Origin: Anaerosolibacter carboniphilus
GTDB lineage: Bacteria; Bacillota; Clostridia; Peptostreptococcales; Thermotaleaceae
Direction: 5' to 3'
DNA: 64,000 nucleotides
Assembly (NCBI RefSeq): GCF_014205875.1
Contig: NZ_JACHEN010000017.1
Coordinates: 1-64,000 of the forward strand
Shown here in pieces: positions 25,563 to 34,704 of the stretch. Every line of letters begins with the position of its first letter. The stretch's first letter is position 1. A model generated the notes under the pieces. That model worked only from the letters and a program-made list of their open reading frames with translations, made no database searches and had not been told where the DNA came from. The translations under genes were made by a program, and so were the position numbers.

Positions 25563-26240
25563 ATGGAAGGAATTATTGAGGCGGTAAATCTGTGTAAAAC
25601 ATTCAAGTTAGGTGTGCTGGACGTGGAAATATTAAAAAATATTGATCTAACCATCAGAAAAGGAGAATTTGTTTCCATCATGGGACCCTCGGGTTCTGGG
25701 AAAAGTACCCTTTTGTATCTTCTGGGAGGATTGGATAAACCTACTTCTGGCAGTATCAAAATCAATGGAAAAGAACTGGCAGAGATGGAGGACCAAGAAC
25801 AAAGTGTCATGCGTAGAAGAGATGTGGGTTTTGTCTTTCAGTTTTATAATTTGATTCCCAATTTAACCGTAGAGGAAAATACCATGCTGCCTATTCTATT
25901 AGATGGAAAAAAGATGAAAGACTATAAGGAACGACTTCATGAGATTTTAGAAGTGGTAGGACTTTCTGATCGAAGACACCATACCCCTAGAGAGCTGTCG
26001 GGGGGGCAGCAGCAGCGGGTAGCGATTGCTCGAGCCCTGATGAATGATCCAGATATCATCCTAGCCGATGAACCCATCGGGAATCTGGATAGCAAGACAG
26101 GAACTGAGGTGATGGAGCTGCTCCGGAGAATTAATCAAGAAAGAGGGAAAAATATCGTTCAAGTAACCCATTCAAGGGAGGCGGCTGATTACGGTCAGCG
26201 GATTATCTATGTGAAAGATGGAAAGGTGTGGGAGCGATGA
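25563..26240 (+). CDS. ABC transporter ATP-binding protein, LolD/MacB type
   Basis: 225 residues. Walker [11 protein letters not shown]-loop [17 protein letters not shown], signature [15 protein letters not shown], Walker [13 protein letters not shown] and H-switch VTHSREAA are all intact. The ATG at 25563 follows GAGGTGAGGG; the frame is open further up, overlapping the permease end. The last codon overlaps the adaptor start (ATGA). It is the energy unit of the permease encoded just upstream. Confidence 0.93.
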   Translation: MEGIIEAVNLCKTFKLGVLDVEILKNIDLTIRKGEFVSIMGPSGSGKSTLLYLLGGLDKPTSGSIKINGKELAEMEDQEQSVMRRRDVGFVFQFYNLIPNLTVEENTMLPILLDGKKMKDYKERLHEILEVVGLSDRRHHTPRELSGGQQQRVAIARALMNDPDIILADEPIGNLDSKTGTEVMELLRRINQERGKNIVQVTHSREAADYGQRIIYVKDGKVWER

Positions 26241-27271
26241 AGCAAAGGATGAAGCGTCTATTAATATTTACATTATTAGGAGCGTTGATGCTGGCAGTAG
26301 GCTGTAGTAAAAAAGAGGAAAAAGCTAATATGGATCAGGTAGAAGCTCCCAAGGAGAGAGAAATGGTAGAAGCCTTTGGCATTATTAAGGCAGAGAATAT
26401 AAAAAATGTCATGGTCGATTTTTCAGCGTCTGTGGAGGCGGTTCATGTCCAGGAGGGTCAGCAAGTCAAGGCTGGAGATGTGCTGATTACTCTGAATATG
26501 AAGGATTATGAGGCAGCCCTAAAAGACAAAGCCTATAAATTAAGCATTGTGCAGCTGGAAAAAAATAAGCTTCAAAATGATCTACTTGGGGATGAGCAGA
26601 ATGATCCCAACATAAAGAAGGCAGTCAATGGGTTAAAGCTGGCTGAGGATCTTTATATTCAAGCCAAGAAGGATCTAGCTTCCCAGGAAGCTCTACTTAA
26701 AGCAGGCGCTATCTCTCAGTCAGAATTTGATAATTTTAAAAAGACAGTGGATACGAGATATAAAGAACAGGAAGACGCCCGTTATGATCTGGAGAATATC
26801 CAGAAAAACAAAAAGAAAGAGCTAGATGATCTGAAAATCAAGAATGAGGAAATAGCTTCTGCAGCATTTGAACTACAAGCCATGCAGGAGAAGTCAAATA
26901 GGGGATATATGCAGGGAAATACCATCGTTGCTGATGTAACCAACGGGGTAGTTTATGATATTGGCTATCAAGCAGGGGATTTGATCGATGAATCGAAGAA
27001 GCTTCTAAGTCTGTTGGATCTTAATACGATGATGGTAGAAGCGGAGGTGCCGGAAGAGTTCATTAAGGATGTAAACGTGGGAGCAGAGGTGGAAATTATT
27101 CCTGCAGCCAATAAGGAGAAAGTGTATAAGGGAAAGGTAAATCGGATTGCCCGCATAGCAGTGCAAAAAAATGGCGAAACCATTATTCCTGTGGAAATTT
27201 CCATCGAGAACAATGATGGATTCTTGATGCCAAATTTCAATGTAGATGTGGCTATTCAGATTAAGAAATAG
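26237..27271 (+). CDS. HlyD/MacA-type periplasmic-adaptor-like lipoprotein
   Basis: 344 residues. Signal peptide with lipobox LAVGC (Cys about 23), so it is membrane-anchored outside the cell. A biotinyl-lipoyl-like half motif (VEAVHVQEGQQVKAGDVLITL) is followed by a long coiled coil (~110-220, rich in Lys and Glu), the second lipoyl half (GVVYDIGYQAGDLID) and a beta-barrel domain (VNVGAEVEIIPAANKEKVYKGKVNRIAR). This is the MFP/RND adaptor architecture. ATG 26237 overlaps the ATPase stop by four bases. In a Gram-positive cell such adaptors pair with FtsX-type exporters without an outer-membrane channel. Confidence 0.9.
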   Translation: MKQRMKRLLIFTLLGALMLAVGCSKKEEKANMDQVEAPKEREMVEAFGIIKAENIKNVMVDFSASVEAVHVQEGQQVKAGDVLITLNMKDYEAALKDKAYKLSIVQLEKNKLQNDLLGDEQNDPNIKKAVNGLKLAEDLYIQAKKDLASQEALLKAGAISQSEFDNFKKTVDTRYKEQEDARYDLENIQKNKKKELDDLKIKNEEIASAAFELQAMQEKSNRGYMQGNTIVADVTNGVVYDIGYQAGDLIDESKKLLSLLDLNTMMVEAEVPEEFIKDVNVGAEVEIIPAANKEKVYKGKVNRIARIAVQKNGETIIPVEISIENNDGFLMPNFNVDVAIQIKK

Positions 27272-27366
27272 TGAAGTTAAATTATTTGTAGAAAGCTTGA
27301 AGTAAGGTATAAATCATTGACCTCCTGCCAATTATAGAAATATATATGGACGAGGAGGAAATACAT

Positions 27367-27855
27367 ATGAAGCAAATTAGAGCCAGTATTATCAATGGTA
27401 CAGTCAGTATAAACAGTAGGGAAATTGAAGAGATCGTTAGCAACAGCAACTACTTTGAGGAAGTAAGAGATATCAGTGACCATGTATATGATGATGATGT
27501 ATTTGCCTATGAGGTGAAGTTGGATCAATCCATCCTAGAAACGGAGATAGAGCATGACCTGGAAGAGGAAGGTTACATGAGCGATGATGAAGAAGAATAC
27601 ACTTCTGCTCTGTTAGAGCAGGCTGAATATTTTATTGATGCTGCTGTGGATGAAGTAAAGGATCGTATTGAGGAAAGGTATCATCTTGAAAACATAGGCA
27701 GTGCCTACGATATTTACCAAGGAACCCGTGGTACAGATCATATTCATTTTGTGATGACTTTATCCTTTGGTGCCACCCATCATGGGCAGTTATATCAGCT
27801 GACCAACGCTATCATTGATAAAAATTACACGCGAAATACAGAGGGATGGCAATAG
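27367..27855 (+). CDS. acidic protein of unknown function
   Basis: 162 residues from ATG 27367, seven bases after GAGGAGG. No domain recognised. The central part is strongly acidic (VYDDDVFAY, EHDLEEEGYMSDDEEEY), while the C-terminal part has GTRGTDHIHFVMTLSFGATHHGQLY with three His. There is no signal peptide or membrane helix. Monocistronic between the ABC operon and a long terminator shared with rnhA. The acidic and His content could bind a metal, but no function is assigned. Confidence 0.65.
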   Translation: MKQIRASIINGTVSINSREIEEIVSNSNYFEEVRDISDHVYDDDVFAYEVKLDQSILETEIEHDLEEEGYMSDDEEEYTSALLEQAEYFIDAAVDEVKDRIEERYHLENIGSAYDIYQGTRGTDHIHFVMTLSFGATHHGQLYQLTNAIIDKNYTRNTEGWQ

Positions 27856-27884
27856 TTAACCAACCTTCCAGGATGTTCAATAGA

Positions 27885-27933
27885 TAAGGAAAACCCCAAT
27901 CACAGGCTAGTCTGTGATTGGGGTTTTCCTTAT
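27885..27933. terminator. long bidirectional terminator, acidic gene / rnhA
   Basis: A ~20-bp perfect stem (27886-27905 with 27912-27931), core CCCCAATCACAG/CTGTGATTGGGG, loop GCTAGT, flanked by A/T tracts. It contains the rnhA stop region. Confidence 0.9.
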
Positions 27934-28467
27934 GATATCCATGCCCTTATTGGCTAAGACATCGGCTTGAATGTTCATTTTTGTTGCCAGTAGAAAATCA
28001 TCCATGGAGAAGTGCTGGCCATTCCATTCCTTAAATTTATTGTACCACTTCTTCAGTTCTGCTTCTTTGTTCACGTTTAAATGACCTTTGACCCGGTAAA
28101 AGTTGATTTCCTTCTGGCGATCAATCTGTCTAAGAAGGGCTTCCCAAAGCTCCTTGTTTTCTACGGGTGTCTTGCTGGCAGTGATCCAGCCGTTCATTTG
28201 CCATTTGACATACCATTTTTTTGTAAAGCATTCAATCAGATAGGAACTATCAGAAAAAACATTGATAGAAAGCTGATCTTTGGATAGGACTTTCAATGCT
28301 TCCAAAAGAGCTGTCATTTCCATTCGATTGTTGGTAGTATTGATTTCGCCACCGCAGAGCTCCTTGGTATGCTCACCATATGAGAGGATGGCACCCCAAC
28401 CACCTATGTTCTCTTCATTTTGATTACCTGAACAGGCACCATCCGTATATATGTTGATAGATTTCAT
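27907..28467 (-). CDS. rnhA: ribonuclease HI family protein
   Basis: 186 residues from ATG 28467 (seven bases after GAGGG; an ATG two codons earlier is too close). Active-site motifs: IYTDGACSGN (Asp), NNRMEMTALLEAL (Glu), FSDSSYLIE (Asp), VKGHLNV (His) and QADVLANKG (Asp). It thus carries the D-E-D-D core and degrades the RNA strand of RNA-DNA hybrids. The insert KEAELKKWYNKFKEWNGQHFSMDDFLL between the catalytic His and the last Asp lengthens it beyond the usual ~155 residues, placing it among Firmicute variants with a longer C-terminal half. Confidence 0.9.
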   Translation of the reverse strand: MKSINIYTDGACSGNQNEENIGGWGAILSYGEHTKELCGGEINTTNNRMEMTALLEALKVLSKDQLSINVFSDSSYLIECFTKKWYVKWQMNGWITASKTPVENKELWEALLRQIDRQKEINFYRVKGHLNVNKEAELKKWYNKFKEWNGQHFSMDDFLLATKMNIQADVLANKGMDIIRKTPITD

Positions 28468-28606
28468 GATCATTCCCTCACTTTAGCAAATTCTTAACAC
28501 TCCTATTATAACAAAAATGTTAAATTTCATTGCAACAATTTTATAGATTGTGAATATAGATAAAAATAAAAGATCGTACCTATAAATCCGATGAGGGGGG
28601 CCTATC

Positions 28607-28948
28607 ATGAGTGCCAGAATCGTATCATTATCCATCGATCCGAGAGAAGTGCTGGAGTTATCCATGGGAGAGATTGACGGAGATTTGATTCATAGCGACT
28701 ATTGTGCCGTAGACCAAGGAAGAGGGTTTGGATATATGGTCTATGAGTATATCCATAAGCGGGAGAACCGACCGATTATGCTCATGATCCATGTGGACAA
28801 TGTCCATGGCACCACCCGGGCTACGATTCTCACGAGTCCTGAAATGGAAGACTGGGAATATCCTTTTGACTGCGAAGAAGAGTATGAATGGATGGATAAA
28901 ATTATGGAGGTATTGGAAGAATATATTATCGATGTAAGAGAAGAGTAG
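28607..28948 (+). CDS. protein of unknown function
   Basis: 113 residues with start ATG after GAGGGGGG. No confident domain match; the pattern VSLSIDPREVLELSMGEIDGDLIHSDYC followed by YMVYEYIHKRENRPIMLMIHVDN and an acidic tail (DWEYPFDCEEEYEWMDKIMEVLEEYI) is faintly like DUF6054. It is acidic, soluble and cytoplasmic. Terminator follows at 28952. It is not part of an operon with the FNT channel gene. No function assigned. Confidence 0.6.
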   Translation: MSARIVSLSIDPREVLELSMGEIDGDLIHSDYCAVDQGRGFGYMVYEYIHKRENRPIMLMIHVDNVHGTTRATILTSPEMEDWEYPFDCEEEYEWMDKIMEVLEEYIIDVREE

Positions 28949-28951
28949 CAG

Positions 28952-28982
28952 GCGGGCATGAAAATGTCCGCTTTGTTCTTTT
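28952..28982 (+). terminator. terminator after the 113-residue protein gene
   Basis: GCGGGCAT (28952-28959), loop GAAA, ATGTCCGC (28964-28971), then TTTGTTCTTTTT. Confidence 0.75.
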
Positions 28983-29101
28983 TGGAAAGAATTTCAAGGG
29001 GATTGTGATATTCCTCACAGTATCCCTTTGAAATAGTTGATATATTTATAACAAGGAAAAGGCTTTCAATGACCGCAACAAAACAAGAAAGGGTGGAGGA
29101 A

Positions 29102-29872
29102 ATGTTTTTAGAAACAGTAAACAAAATGGGTGACAGTGCCGTGAACAAGGCAAAGTACCTGAACAAAAGTGTCATCAAGTATGTGATCCTTTCCATCATG
29201 GCGGGAATCTACGTGGGATTTGGTATTATGCTTATTTTTTCTATTGGGGCGCCTTTTGCAGCCGCAAGCTCTCCTGCTACAAAGGCTATTATGGGTGCAT
29301 CCTTTGGGGTAGCATTGACACTGGTCATTTTTGCAGGAGCAGAACTTTTCACTGGAAACAATATGGTGATGACCATAGGAAATCTGACCAAACGCGTAAC
29401 ACTGGGAGATACGGCGAAGGTATGGACTTTTAGTTATATTGGGAATTTACTGGGGTCATTATTTTTAGCCTATTTGGTAGCAAAGTCAGGTTTAATCAGT
29501 AATGCGCCTCAATCTGACTTTATTCTAAAAGTGGCAGCAGGAAAGATGAACGCACCTTTCCTACAGATTTTTATTCGAGGGATTCTGTGTAATATGCTGG
29601 TATGCTTGGCGATCTGGACAGCTACCCGCGCCAAGGAAGATATGGCCAAATTGATTCTGATCTGGTGGTGTTTGTTTGCATTCATCGGTTCGGGGTTTGA
29701 GCATAGTATTGCCAATATGTCCATGATGGGGATGGCATTGTTTATACCTCATGATCCTGCTGTAATATCCATCGCTGGCTATGCAAAAAATCTACTGGCA
29801 TCCACCGCTGGAAATATAGTGGGTGGAGCCCTGTTCATCGGAGCAATGTATTGGTATGTATCTAAAGAGTAG
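29102..29872 (+). CDS. formate/nitrite transporter family channel, probable hydrosulfide channel
   Basis: 256 residues from ATG 29102 (GGTGGAGG precedes closely); ATG 29069 is an alternative. Six membrane helices and the FNT signatures MAGIYVGFG, FAGAELFTGNNM and FEHSIANMSMM are visible. The FNT family carries formate, nitrite, lactate or HS-. The gene directly precedes asrABC, the same order in which the HSC/FNT3 hydrosulfide channel of Clostridioides difficile lies next to its sulfite reductase genes, so export of the HS- made by AsrABC is the likeliest role. The assignment rests on context; a formate channel is the alternative. Confidence 0.82.
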   Translation: MFLETVNKMGDSAVNKAKYLNKSVIKYVILSIMAGIYVGFGIMLIFSIGAPFAAASSPATKAIMGASFGVALTLVIFAGAELFTGNNMVMTIGNLTKRVTLGDTAKVWTFSYIGNLLGSLFLAYLVAKSGLISNAPQSDFILKVAAGKMNAPFLQIFIRGILCNMLVCLAIWTATRAKEDMAKLILIWWCLFAFIGSGFEHSIANMSMMGMALFIPHDPAVISIAGYAKNLLASTAGNIVGGALFIGAMYWYVSKE

Positions 29873-29873
29873 T

Positions 29874-29985
29874 TAGAGGTTAGAAGTTAGAGGTTAGTAG
29901 CGTCAGGGTCTATCTAATTGGGATTTAAAACCTGAGGCAAGGTCTTTAAAAACCACTAACCACTATCGACTATCCACTAACCCAT
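29874..29985. repeat. GGTTAG-type dispersed intergenic repeat
   Basis: Three GTTAGAGGTTAG-like units at 29876-29900 face CTAACCACTATC-like units at 29957-29983. A related element, in the opposite sense, lies at 51778-51865. It separates the FNT gene from asrA. Confidence 0.45.
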
Positions 29986-30005
29986 TAAGAAAAGGGGGAA
30001 GACAA

Positions 30006-31019
30006 ATGTCATTGAAACTAAGTAAAAAGGCCTTTGATGATGTATTAAAGGATTTAGGAAAAGAATATAAGATCTATGGGCCCATCCGCATCAAAGGAGA
30101 GGGACGATTTTCAGATACGGATGTGGTAAGATACGGAGAAGTTTCTACGGTAGATGAGATTGAGGTCCATGAAAAAGCTCATTTTTCACCAAAGGAGATC
30201 CTATTTCCAATTACCCAAACTCTCTTCTATTTCACAGAAGGGGCTTATCAAGAGCCAAAGGATGAGGAAAAAAAGTTAATCATATTCCTAAGACCTTGTG
30301 ATATCCACGGAGTGACGAGGCTAGATCAGGTTTTCTTACAAAATGGAGATGACAAGGATATATATTATGAGCGGCTGCGAGAGAAGGTTAAGTTTTTCAT
30401 GATAGAGTGCACAGAGGGCTTTGATAACTGTTTCTGTGTTTCCATGGGAGCCAATAAAACAGAGAATTATGCAGCCGCCATTCGTTTTGGTGAGGATATG
30501 CTTTTAGATATCAAGGACGAAACGCTGATGGATACCTTCCGGACAAAAGGAGAAACCGTTGATTTTCAACCTCAGTTTATCCAAGAGAACTCAGTGAAAG
30601 TAAAGCTTCCTGATGTAGAGAAAATTACGACAGAGATTTTTGAGGATGACATGTGGAAGGAATATACGCAAAGGTGTATTGCCTGTGGTAGGTGTAACTT
30701 TGTCTGTATGACCTGCAGCTGCTGGACAATGCAGGATATCGCATACGATGAAAACGGCAATAATGGAGAGCGAAGAAGGGTATGGGCAGGCTGTCATGTA
30801 GATGGGTTTACAGATATGGCAGGCGGCCATGGTTTTAGGAAAAACTATGGGGATCGTATGCGTTTTAAGACCATGCATAAGATTAATGACTTCAAGAAAA
30901 GAAATGGCTATCATATGTGCGTAGGATGCGGCCGCTGTGATGATATCTGTCCTGAATATATATCTTTTTCCAGCTGCATCAACAAGGTTACGGAGCTTGT
31001 AGGGGAGGAGAGAAAATGA
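30006..31019 (+). CDS. asrA: anaerobic sulfite reductase subunit A
   Basis: 337 residues. Opens LSKKAFDDVLKDLGKEYKIYGPIR, then FLRPCDIHGVTRLDQVFL, typical of AsrA. Two ferredoxin-like clusters occur in the C-terminal third: CIACGRCNFVCMTCSCW and CVGCGRCDDICPEYISF. AsrA passes electrons to the sirohaem subunit AsrC. GGGGGAAGACAA precedes ATG 30006. The stop codon overlaps the asrB start (ATGATGA). First gene of a three-gene operon that reduces sulfite to sulfide with NADH or ferredoxin. Confidence 0.95.
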   Translation: MSLKLSKKAFDDVLKDLGKEYKIYGPIRIKGEGRFSDTDVVRYGEVSTVDEIEVHEKAHFSPKEILFPITQTLFYFTEGAYQEPKDEEKKLIIFLRPCDIHGVTRLDQVFLQNGDDKDIYYERLREKVKFFMIECTEGFDNCFCVSMGANKTENYAAAIRFGEDMLLDIKDETLMDTFRTKGETVDFQPQFIQENSVKVKLPDVEKITTEIFEDDMWKEYTQRCIACGRCNFVCMTCSCWTMQDIAYDENGNNGERRRVWAGCHVDGFTDMAGGHGFRKNYGDRMRFKTMHKINDFKKRNGYHMCVGCGRCDDICPEYISFSSCINKVTELVGEERK

Positions 31020-31816
31020 TGAAAAACCCATATATACCTAACAAATATAGCATTCTTCATATTCAGCATCAAACGGATATCGATTATACATTTCGTTTGG
31101 CTTGTGACATAAAACCCAAAAATGGACAGTTCGTTGAACTCTCTATCCCTAAAATTGGAGAGGCTCCAATTTCCATTAGTGATTTCGGAGATGGATACAT
31201 CGATATGACCATACGAAGGGTAGGAAAGGTAACGGATTATCTTCATAGCTTACAGCCTGGGGACCATATGTATCTGAGAGGACCTTATGGCAATGGATTC
31301 CCCCTAGATCACTATAAGGGTAAGCATTTGGTGATTGCCGCTGGAGGAACAGGCTTGGCACCAGTAAAAAGCATCATCAATTACTTCCACCGAAATTCCC
31401 ATGAAATTCAAAAATTAGACTTGTTTATTGGTTTTAAATCATCAAAAGATATTTTATTTATGGATGAGATCCAGGGCTGGATGAAAAATGAGAAGTTCAA
31501 TGTCATTCTTACAGTGGATAAGGGAGATGAAGATTGGACAGGAAATGTGGGGTTGATTACCCAGTATATCTCTAATGGTACAATAGGAAATGATGAGAAC
31601 CTGGAGGTCATTATTGTAGGACCGCCTTTAATGATGAAATTTACAGCATTAGAATTTCTCAAAAAAGAAATCTTGGAAAAACAGATATGGGTGTCCTTCG
31701 AGCGAAAGATGAGCTGTGGCATCGGCAAATGTGGCCACTGCAAGATTGATGAAACCTATGTATGTCTAGAAGGTCCCGTATTCAACTATACCAAAGCAAA
31801 AAAACTGATAGATTAA
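31016..31816 (+). CDS. asrB: anaerobic sulfite reductase subunit B
   Basis: 266 residues. Ferredoxin-reductase-like: FAD-binding beta-barrel (~1-100, with MTIRRVGKVTDYLHSLQPGD and YLRGPYGNGF), NAD(P)-binding domain starting VIAAGGTGLAPVKSI, and the C-terminal [2Fe-2S] motif CGIGKCGHC followed by CLEGPVF. It overlaps the asrA stop (either of two adjacent ATG codons can be used). It takes electrons from NADH and feeds AsrA/AsrC. Confidence 0.94.
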   Translation: MMKNPYIPNKYSILHIQHQTDIDYTFRLACDIKPKNGQFVELSIPKIGEAPISISDFGDGYIDMTIRRVGKVTDYLHSLQPGDHMYLRGPYGNGFPLDHYKGKHLVIAAGGTGLAPVKSIINYFHRNSHEIQKLDLFIGFKSSKDILFMDEIQGWMKNEKFNVILTVDKGDEDWTGNVGLITQYISNGTIGNDENLEVIIVGPPLMMKFTALEFLKKEILEKQIWVSFERKMSCGIGKCGHCKIDETYVCLEGPVFNYTKAKKLID

Positions 31817-31828
31817 GGGGGGATCACC

Positions 31829-32836
31829 ATGGATATTAATACAAAAAAAATAAAGAAGAATGCTTATCGTGTTACCAAGACAAGGGGAAAGACGGCTTTA
31901 AGAATCAGAGTGCCTGGGGGGCATCTGGATGTAAAGTACTTTGATATTATCAAAGAGGTTGCTGAGAAGTATGGAGATGGCAGCGTTCATATGACCATTC
32001 GTCAGGGCTTTGAGGTGCCGGGCATTGATTTCGATAAAATTCCTGAAATCAATAAAATGATTGCTCCCATCATCCAAGGATTGGAGTTAGACTATGGTGT
32101 CAATATTGACGACATAGAAGACGGTTATCCTGCGGCAGGAACCAGAAACGTATCCGCTTGTATCGGAAATAAAGTCTGCCCCTTTGCCAACTATAACACT
32201 ACGGATTTAGCGATTAAGATTGAGAAAGCGATCTTCCCCAATGATCGCCATGTAAAGATCGCTTGTACCGGATGTCCCAATGATTGTATCAAGGCCCATA
32301 TGCAGGACTTTGGCATCATTGGTCAGGTAGAGCCAGTATATGAGGCCTCCCGATGCGTAGGATGTGAAGCCTGCGTAAAGAATTGTAAGAAACGGGTAAC
32401 AGGGGCCTTGAGAATGGAAAACTATAAGGTGAAGAGAGATGAAGATCGCTGTTTAGGATGTGGTGAGTGTATTTTAAAATGTCCTACAGGGGCATGGCGT
32501 AGAAATCCAGAAAAGTATTATCGCGTAGTGATTATGGGAAGAACGGGTAAAAAGAATCCAAGATTGGCGGAAACATTTTTGGAGTGGGTAGATGAAGAAA
32601 CTGTCATTAAGATTATTACCAATACCTATACCTTCATCGAGGAATATATTGATAAGGAAGCACCTTTAGGAAAGGAGCATATCGGTTATATCGTCGATCG
32701 AACAGGGTACCATGTATTCAAGGAATATGCTTTAAAGGATGTTGTCCTTGGACCCAAAGCTCAGGTGGCAAAGTATATTGACTTCGGAGGGTATAAATAC
32801 GAAAGAAGTACGTATTTTCATGGATGTGGTGAGTAG
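31829..32836 (+). CDS. asrC: anaerobic sulfite reductase subunit C, sirohaem-binding
   Basis: 335 residues. GGHLDVKYFDIIKEVAEKYGDGSVHMTIRQGFEVPG is the conserved half-domain; sirohaem and [4Fe-4S] ligands lie in NVSACIGNKVCPFAN and KIACTGCPNDC (C-x5-C ... C-x3-C type). An inserted two-cluster ferredoxin domain (CVGCEACVKNC and CLGCGECILKCPTG) follows. AsrC catalyses six-electron reduction of sulfite to sulfide. ATG 31829 follows AAGGGGGGA. Last gene of the operon. No obvious terminator follows; 32837-33041 shows nothing convincing. Confidence 0.95.
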   Translation: MDINTKKIKKNAYRVTKTRGKTALRIRVPGGHLDVKYFDIIKEVAEKYGDGSVHMTIRQGFEVPGIDFDKIPEINKMIAPIIQGLELDYGVNIDDIEDGYPAAGTRNVSACIGNKVCPFANYNTTDLAIKIEKAIFPNDRHVKIACTGCPNDCIKAHMQDFGIIGQVEPVYEASRCVGCEACVKNCKKRVTGALRMENYKVKRDEDRCLGCGECILKCPTGAWRRNPEKYYRVVIMGRTGKKNPRLAETFLEWVDEETVIKIITNTYTFIEEYIDKEAPLGKEHIGYIVDRTGYHVFKEYALKDVVLGPKAQVAKYIDFGGYKYERSTYFHGCGE

Positions 32837-33041
32837 GTAACATGCCTTGTGGTTTTTGGAAGGGCAGAAGGAAAGGCTGGATAGGACCATAGACCTATGA
32901 AAATGAATACGCATAGCCTTCTAGTAATGGGATTCCCTACAGTAAGCCCAGAGAGGATAATGCTCGGGTCCTATAGGAAAATAGTAGGAAACCAGTTAGA
33001 ATATCTTTAAAGGAATTATTATTAGGGAAGAGGTAGGTTTT

Positions 33042-33269
33042 ATGCATACAAAAGAGAGTATTGGAATGGCAAAGCTTCAAAAGCTGGAGATCTCCATAGA
33101 ACGACTAAGAAAAATAATGCATGAAAAGATTCAAAGACAAGAGAATCTCCTATCCCCAGAAATCCTTACCATTAGCCAACAGTTGGATAAATTATTGAAT
33201 GAATATGATCAGGAAGTAACGAAAGCGAAGCTAGCAGCTTTCAGTAAAACCTTAAGCGTGATGCTATAA
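33042..33269 (+). CDS. Spo0E-like aspartyl-phosphate phosphatase
   Basis: 75 residues forming two helices. Family motif: IERLRKIMHEKI ... LLSPEILTISQQLDKLLNEYD, where SQxLDxLLxxY is the signature of Spo0E-type phosphatases that dephosphorylate Spo0A~P and delay sporulation. AAGAGGTAGG precedes ATG 33042. Monocistronic with a strong terminator. Consistent with a spore-former. Confidence 0.85.
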   Translation: MHTKESIGMAKLQKLEISIERLRKIMHEKIQRQENLLSPEILTISQQLDKLLNEYDQEVTKAKLAAFSKTLSVML

Positions 33270-33271
33270 TC

Positions 33272-33314
33272 AAAATAAAACTTCCATGGACAACGCCATG
33301 GAAGTTTTATTTTT
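33272..33314. terminator. bidirectional terminator, spo0E-like / HD-GYP
   Basis: An 18-bp perfect stem (33272-33289 with 33296-33313), core AACTTCCATGG/CCATGGAAGTT, loop ACAACG, T-runs on both strands. It overlaps the HD-GYP stop codon. Confidence 0.92.
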
Positions 33315-34458
33315 TTTTCAAATATGTTTGTACGGATAAATCGGGTGTTTCATATTGGATGCCTTCAATGACCAGATTGGTTTCCTTTAATAAATCTATC
33401 TCTACCATTTTAATGCTAACAGCTGTTTGACGAATGACTTTTACTGTAGGGCGTAAGGGAAAATTAGGAACGACTTTCTCTACCACTCCATAATCTCCGT
33501 TGCTTAGCCGAACCAATGTGCCCACAGGATAAGGGACCACCTTGCGAACAAAGGTCTGGGCCATTTCAAAATCAAAATGGGTACCTGCACTACCCATGAT
33601 ATACTCGATGGCTTCCTGGGGCGCCACAGCCTTCTTATAGGGCTTGTCTGAAGTCATGGCGTCATAGGTATCGGTGATGGCGATGATCTTCGCCAATTTG
33701 CTAATTTTATTGCCTGTTAAACCGCCGGGATATCCTGTGCCATCCACCTTCTCATGGTGCTGAAGGGCAATAATCCGAGCAGGGCCTGGGATGCTATATA
33801 ACTCCTTCAGATAGCTATAACCTCTGGTGGTGTGTTCCTTGGCAATGGCGTATTCTTCATCGGTAAGAGGGTCTTTCTTTAGTAGAATATCCTTAGGGAT
33901 AAAGGCCTTTCCGATATCATGGAGCATGGCACCGATGGCCAAATCGTATAAATCATTTTTACTTAGTCGCAGCTCTGTGCCTAATACCAGGGAAAGCACT
34001 GCCACATTGACAGAATGCTCATATGTATAGTTGTCCATGCTTTTGATATCGACCAGGCTTACCAAGACACTCTTCGCCGAGGATATTTCATCCACAATAT
34101 TTTTTGTAAGACTATTAAGGTTGTGAAAATAATCATCTCGCTGCTTCAGCAATTGTCTTTCCTTTAGGGAATTTGTTTTTCCTTTTAACTGTTGATTATT
34201 TCTCTCAAAGGATGTAAAAGTCTCCCGTAAGGCATTGATGGCAGCGATCCGAACTTTCGGTTCAATGATGTCTTCAATCTCATTGCTACTGTATTCATCG
34301 TTGATATAAATCATACTGATTCCACTATCTTCTACTTTTTTTAACAGACCATCATTTAGTTCAACACCTTTATGAAGAAGGATTCGGCCATCTTTGTCAT
34401 AAAGGGCCTGAGCCAAAGTACTGCCTTCTTTTATGCAATTAACAGGTATAAGACGCAT
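33307..34458 (-). CDS. HD-GYP domain protein, probable c-di-GMP phosphodiesterase
   Basis: 383 residues. Residues ~1-130 hold an N-terminal DUF3391-like region and coiled coil; the HD-GYP domain follows with HSVNVAVLSL, AMLHDIGKAFIPKDIL (HD), HTTRGYSYL and LQHHEKVDGTGYPGGLTG (the GYP signature). A C-terminal ~60-residue beta segment (VGTLVRLSNGDYGVVEKV) completes it. HD-GYP proteins cleave cyclic di-GMP; all metal and signature residues appear intact. No receiver domain. AAGGAG precedes ATG 34458. Transcribed alone. Confidence 0.9.
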   Translation of the reverse strand: MRLIPVNCIKEGSTLAQALYDKDGRILLHKGVELNDGLLKKVEDSGISMIYINDEYSSNEIEDIIEPKVRIAAINALRETFTSFERNNQQLKGKTNSLKERQLLKQRDDYFHNLNSLTKNIVDEISSAKSVLVSLVDIKSMDNYTYEHSVNVAVLSLVLGTELRLSKNDLYDLAIGAMLHDIGKAFIPKDILLKKDPLTDEEYAIAKEHTTRGYSYLKELYSIPGPARIIALQHHEKVDGTGYPGGLTGNKISKLAKIIAITDTYDAMTSDKPYKKAVAPQEAIEYIMGSAGTHFDFEMAQTFVRKVVPYPVGTLVRLSNGDYGVVEKVVPNFPLRPTVKVIRQTAVSIKMVEIDLLKETNLVIEGIQYETPDLSVQTYLKKK

Positions 34459-34704
34459 TTCGCATTACTCCTTGTACGTTTATTAATCCGGTACGGGTTA
34501 TTTTCACTGTATAAATCCAGCAATAGTTTCGATATATATTATAGCATAGAAATTTTAAAGGAAGTAAACAAGGAAATAATTACCGAGGATTTTTTTCCTT
34601 TGAATATAAAAGGGAGTAGTAGACTGCGTTGATTTTTACCATGATAGTAATTATAATACAGATAGATAAGCGATTGTGCACAGATTATCTAATAAGGAGA
34701 CAAC

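Noticed and set aside
32857-32907. Sixteen-codon frame MPCGFWKGRRKGW after asrC
   Set aside because: It lacks a convincing ribosome site and any homologous pattern; too short to support.
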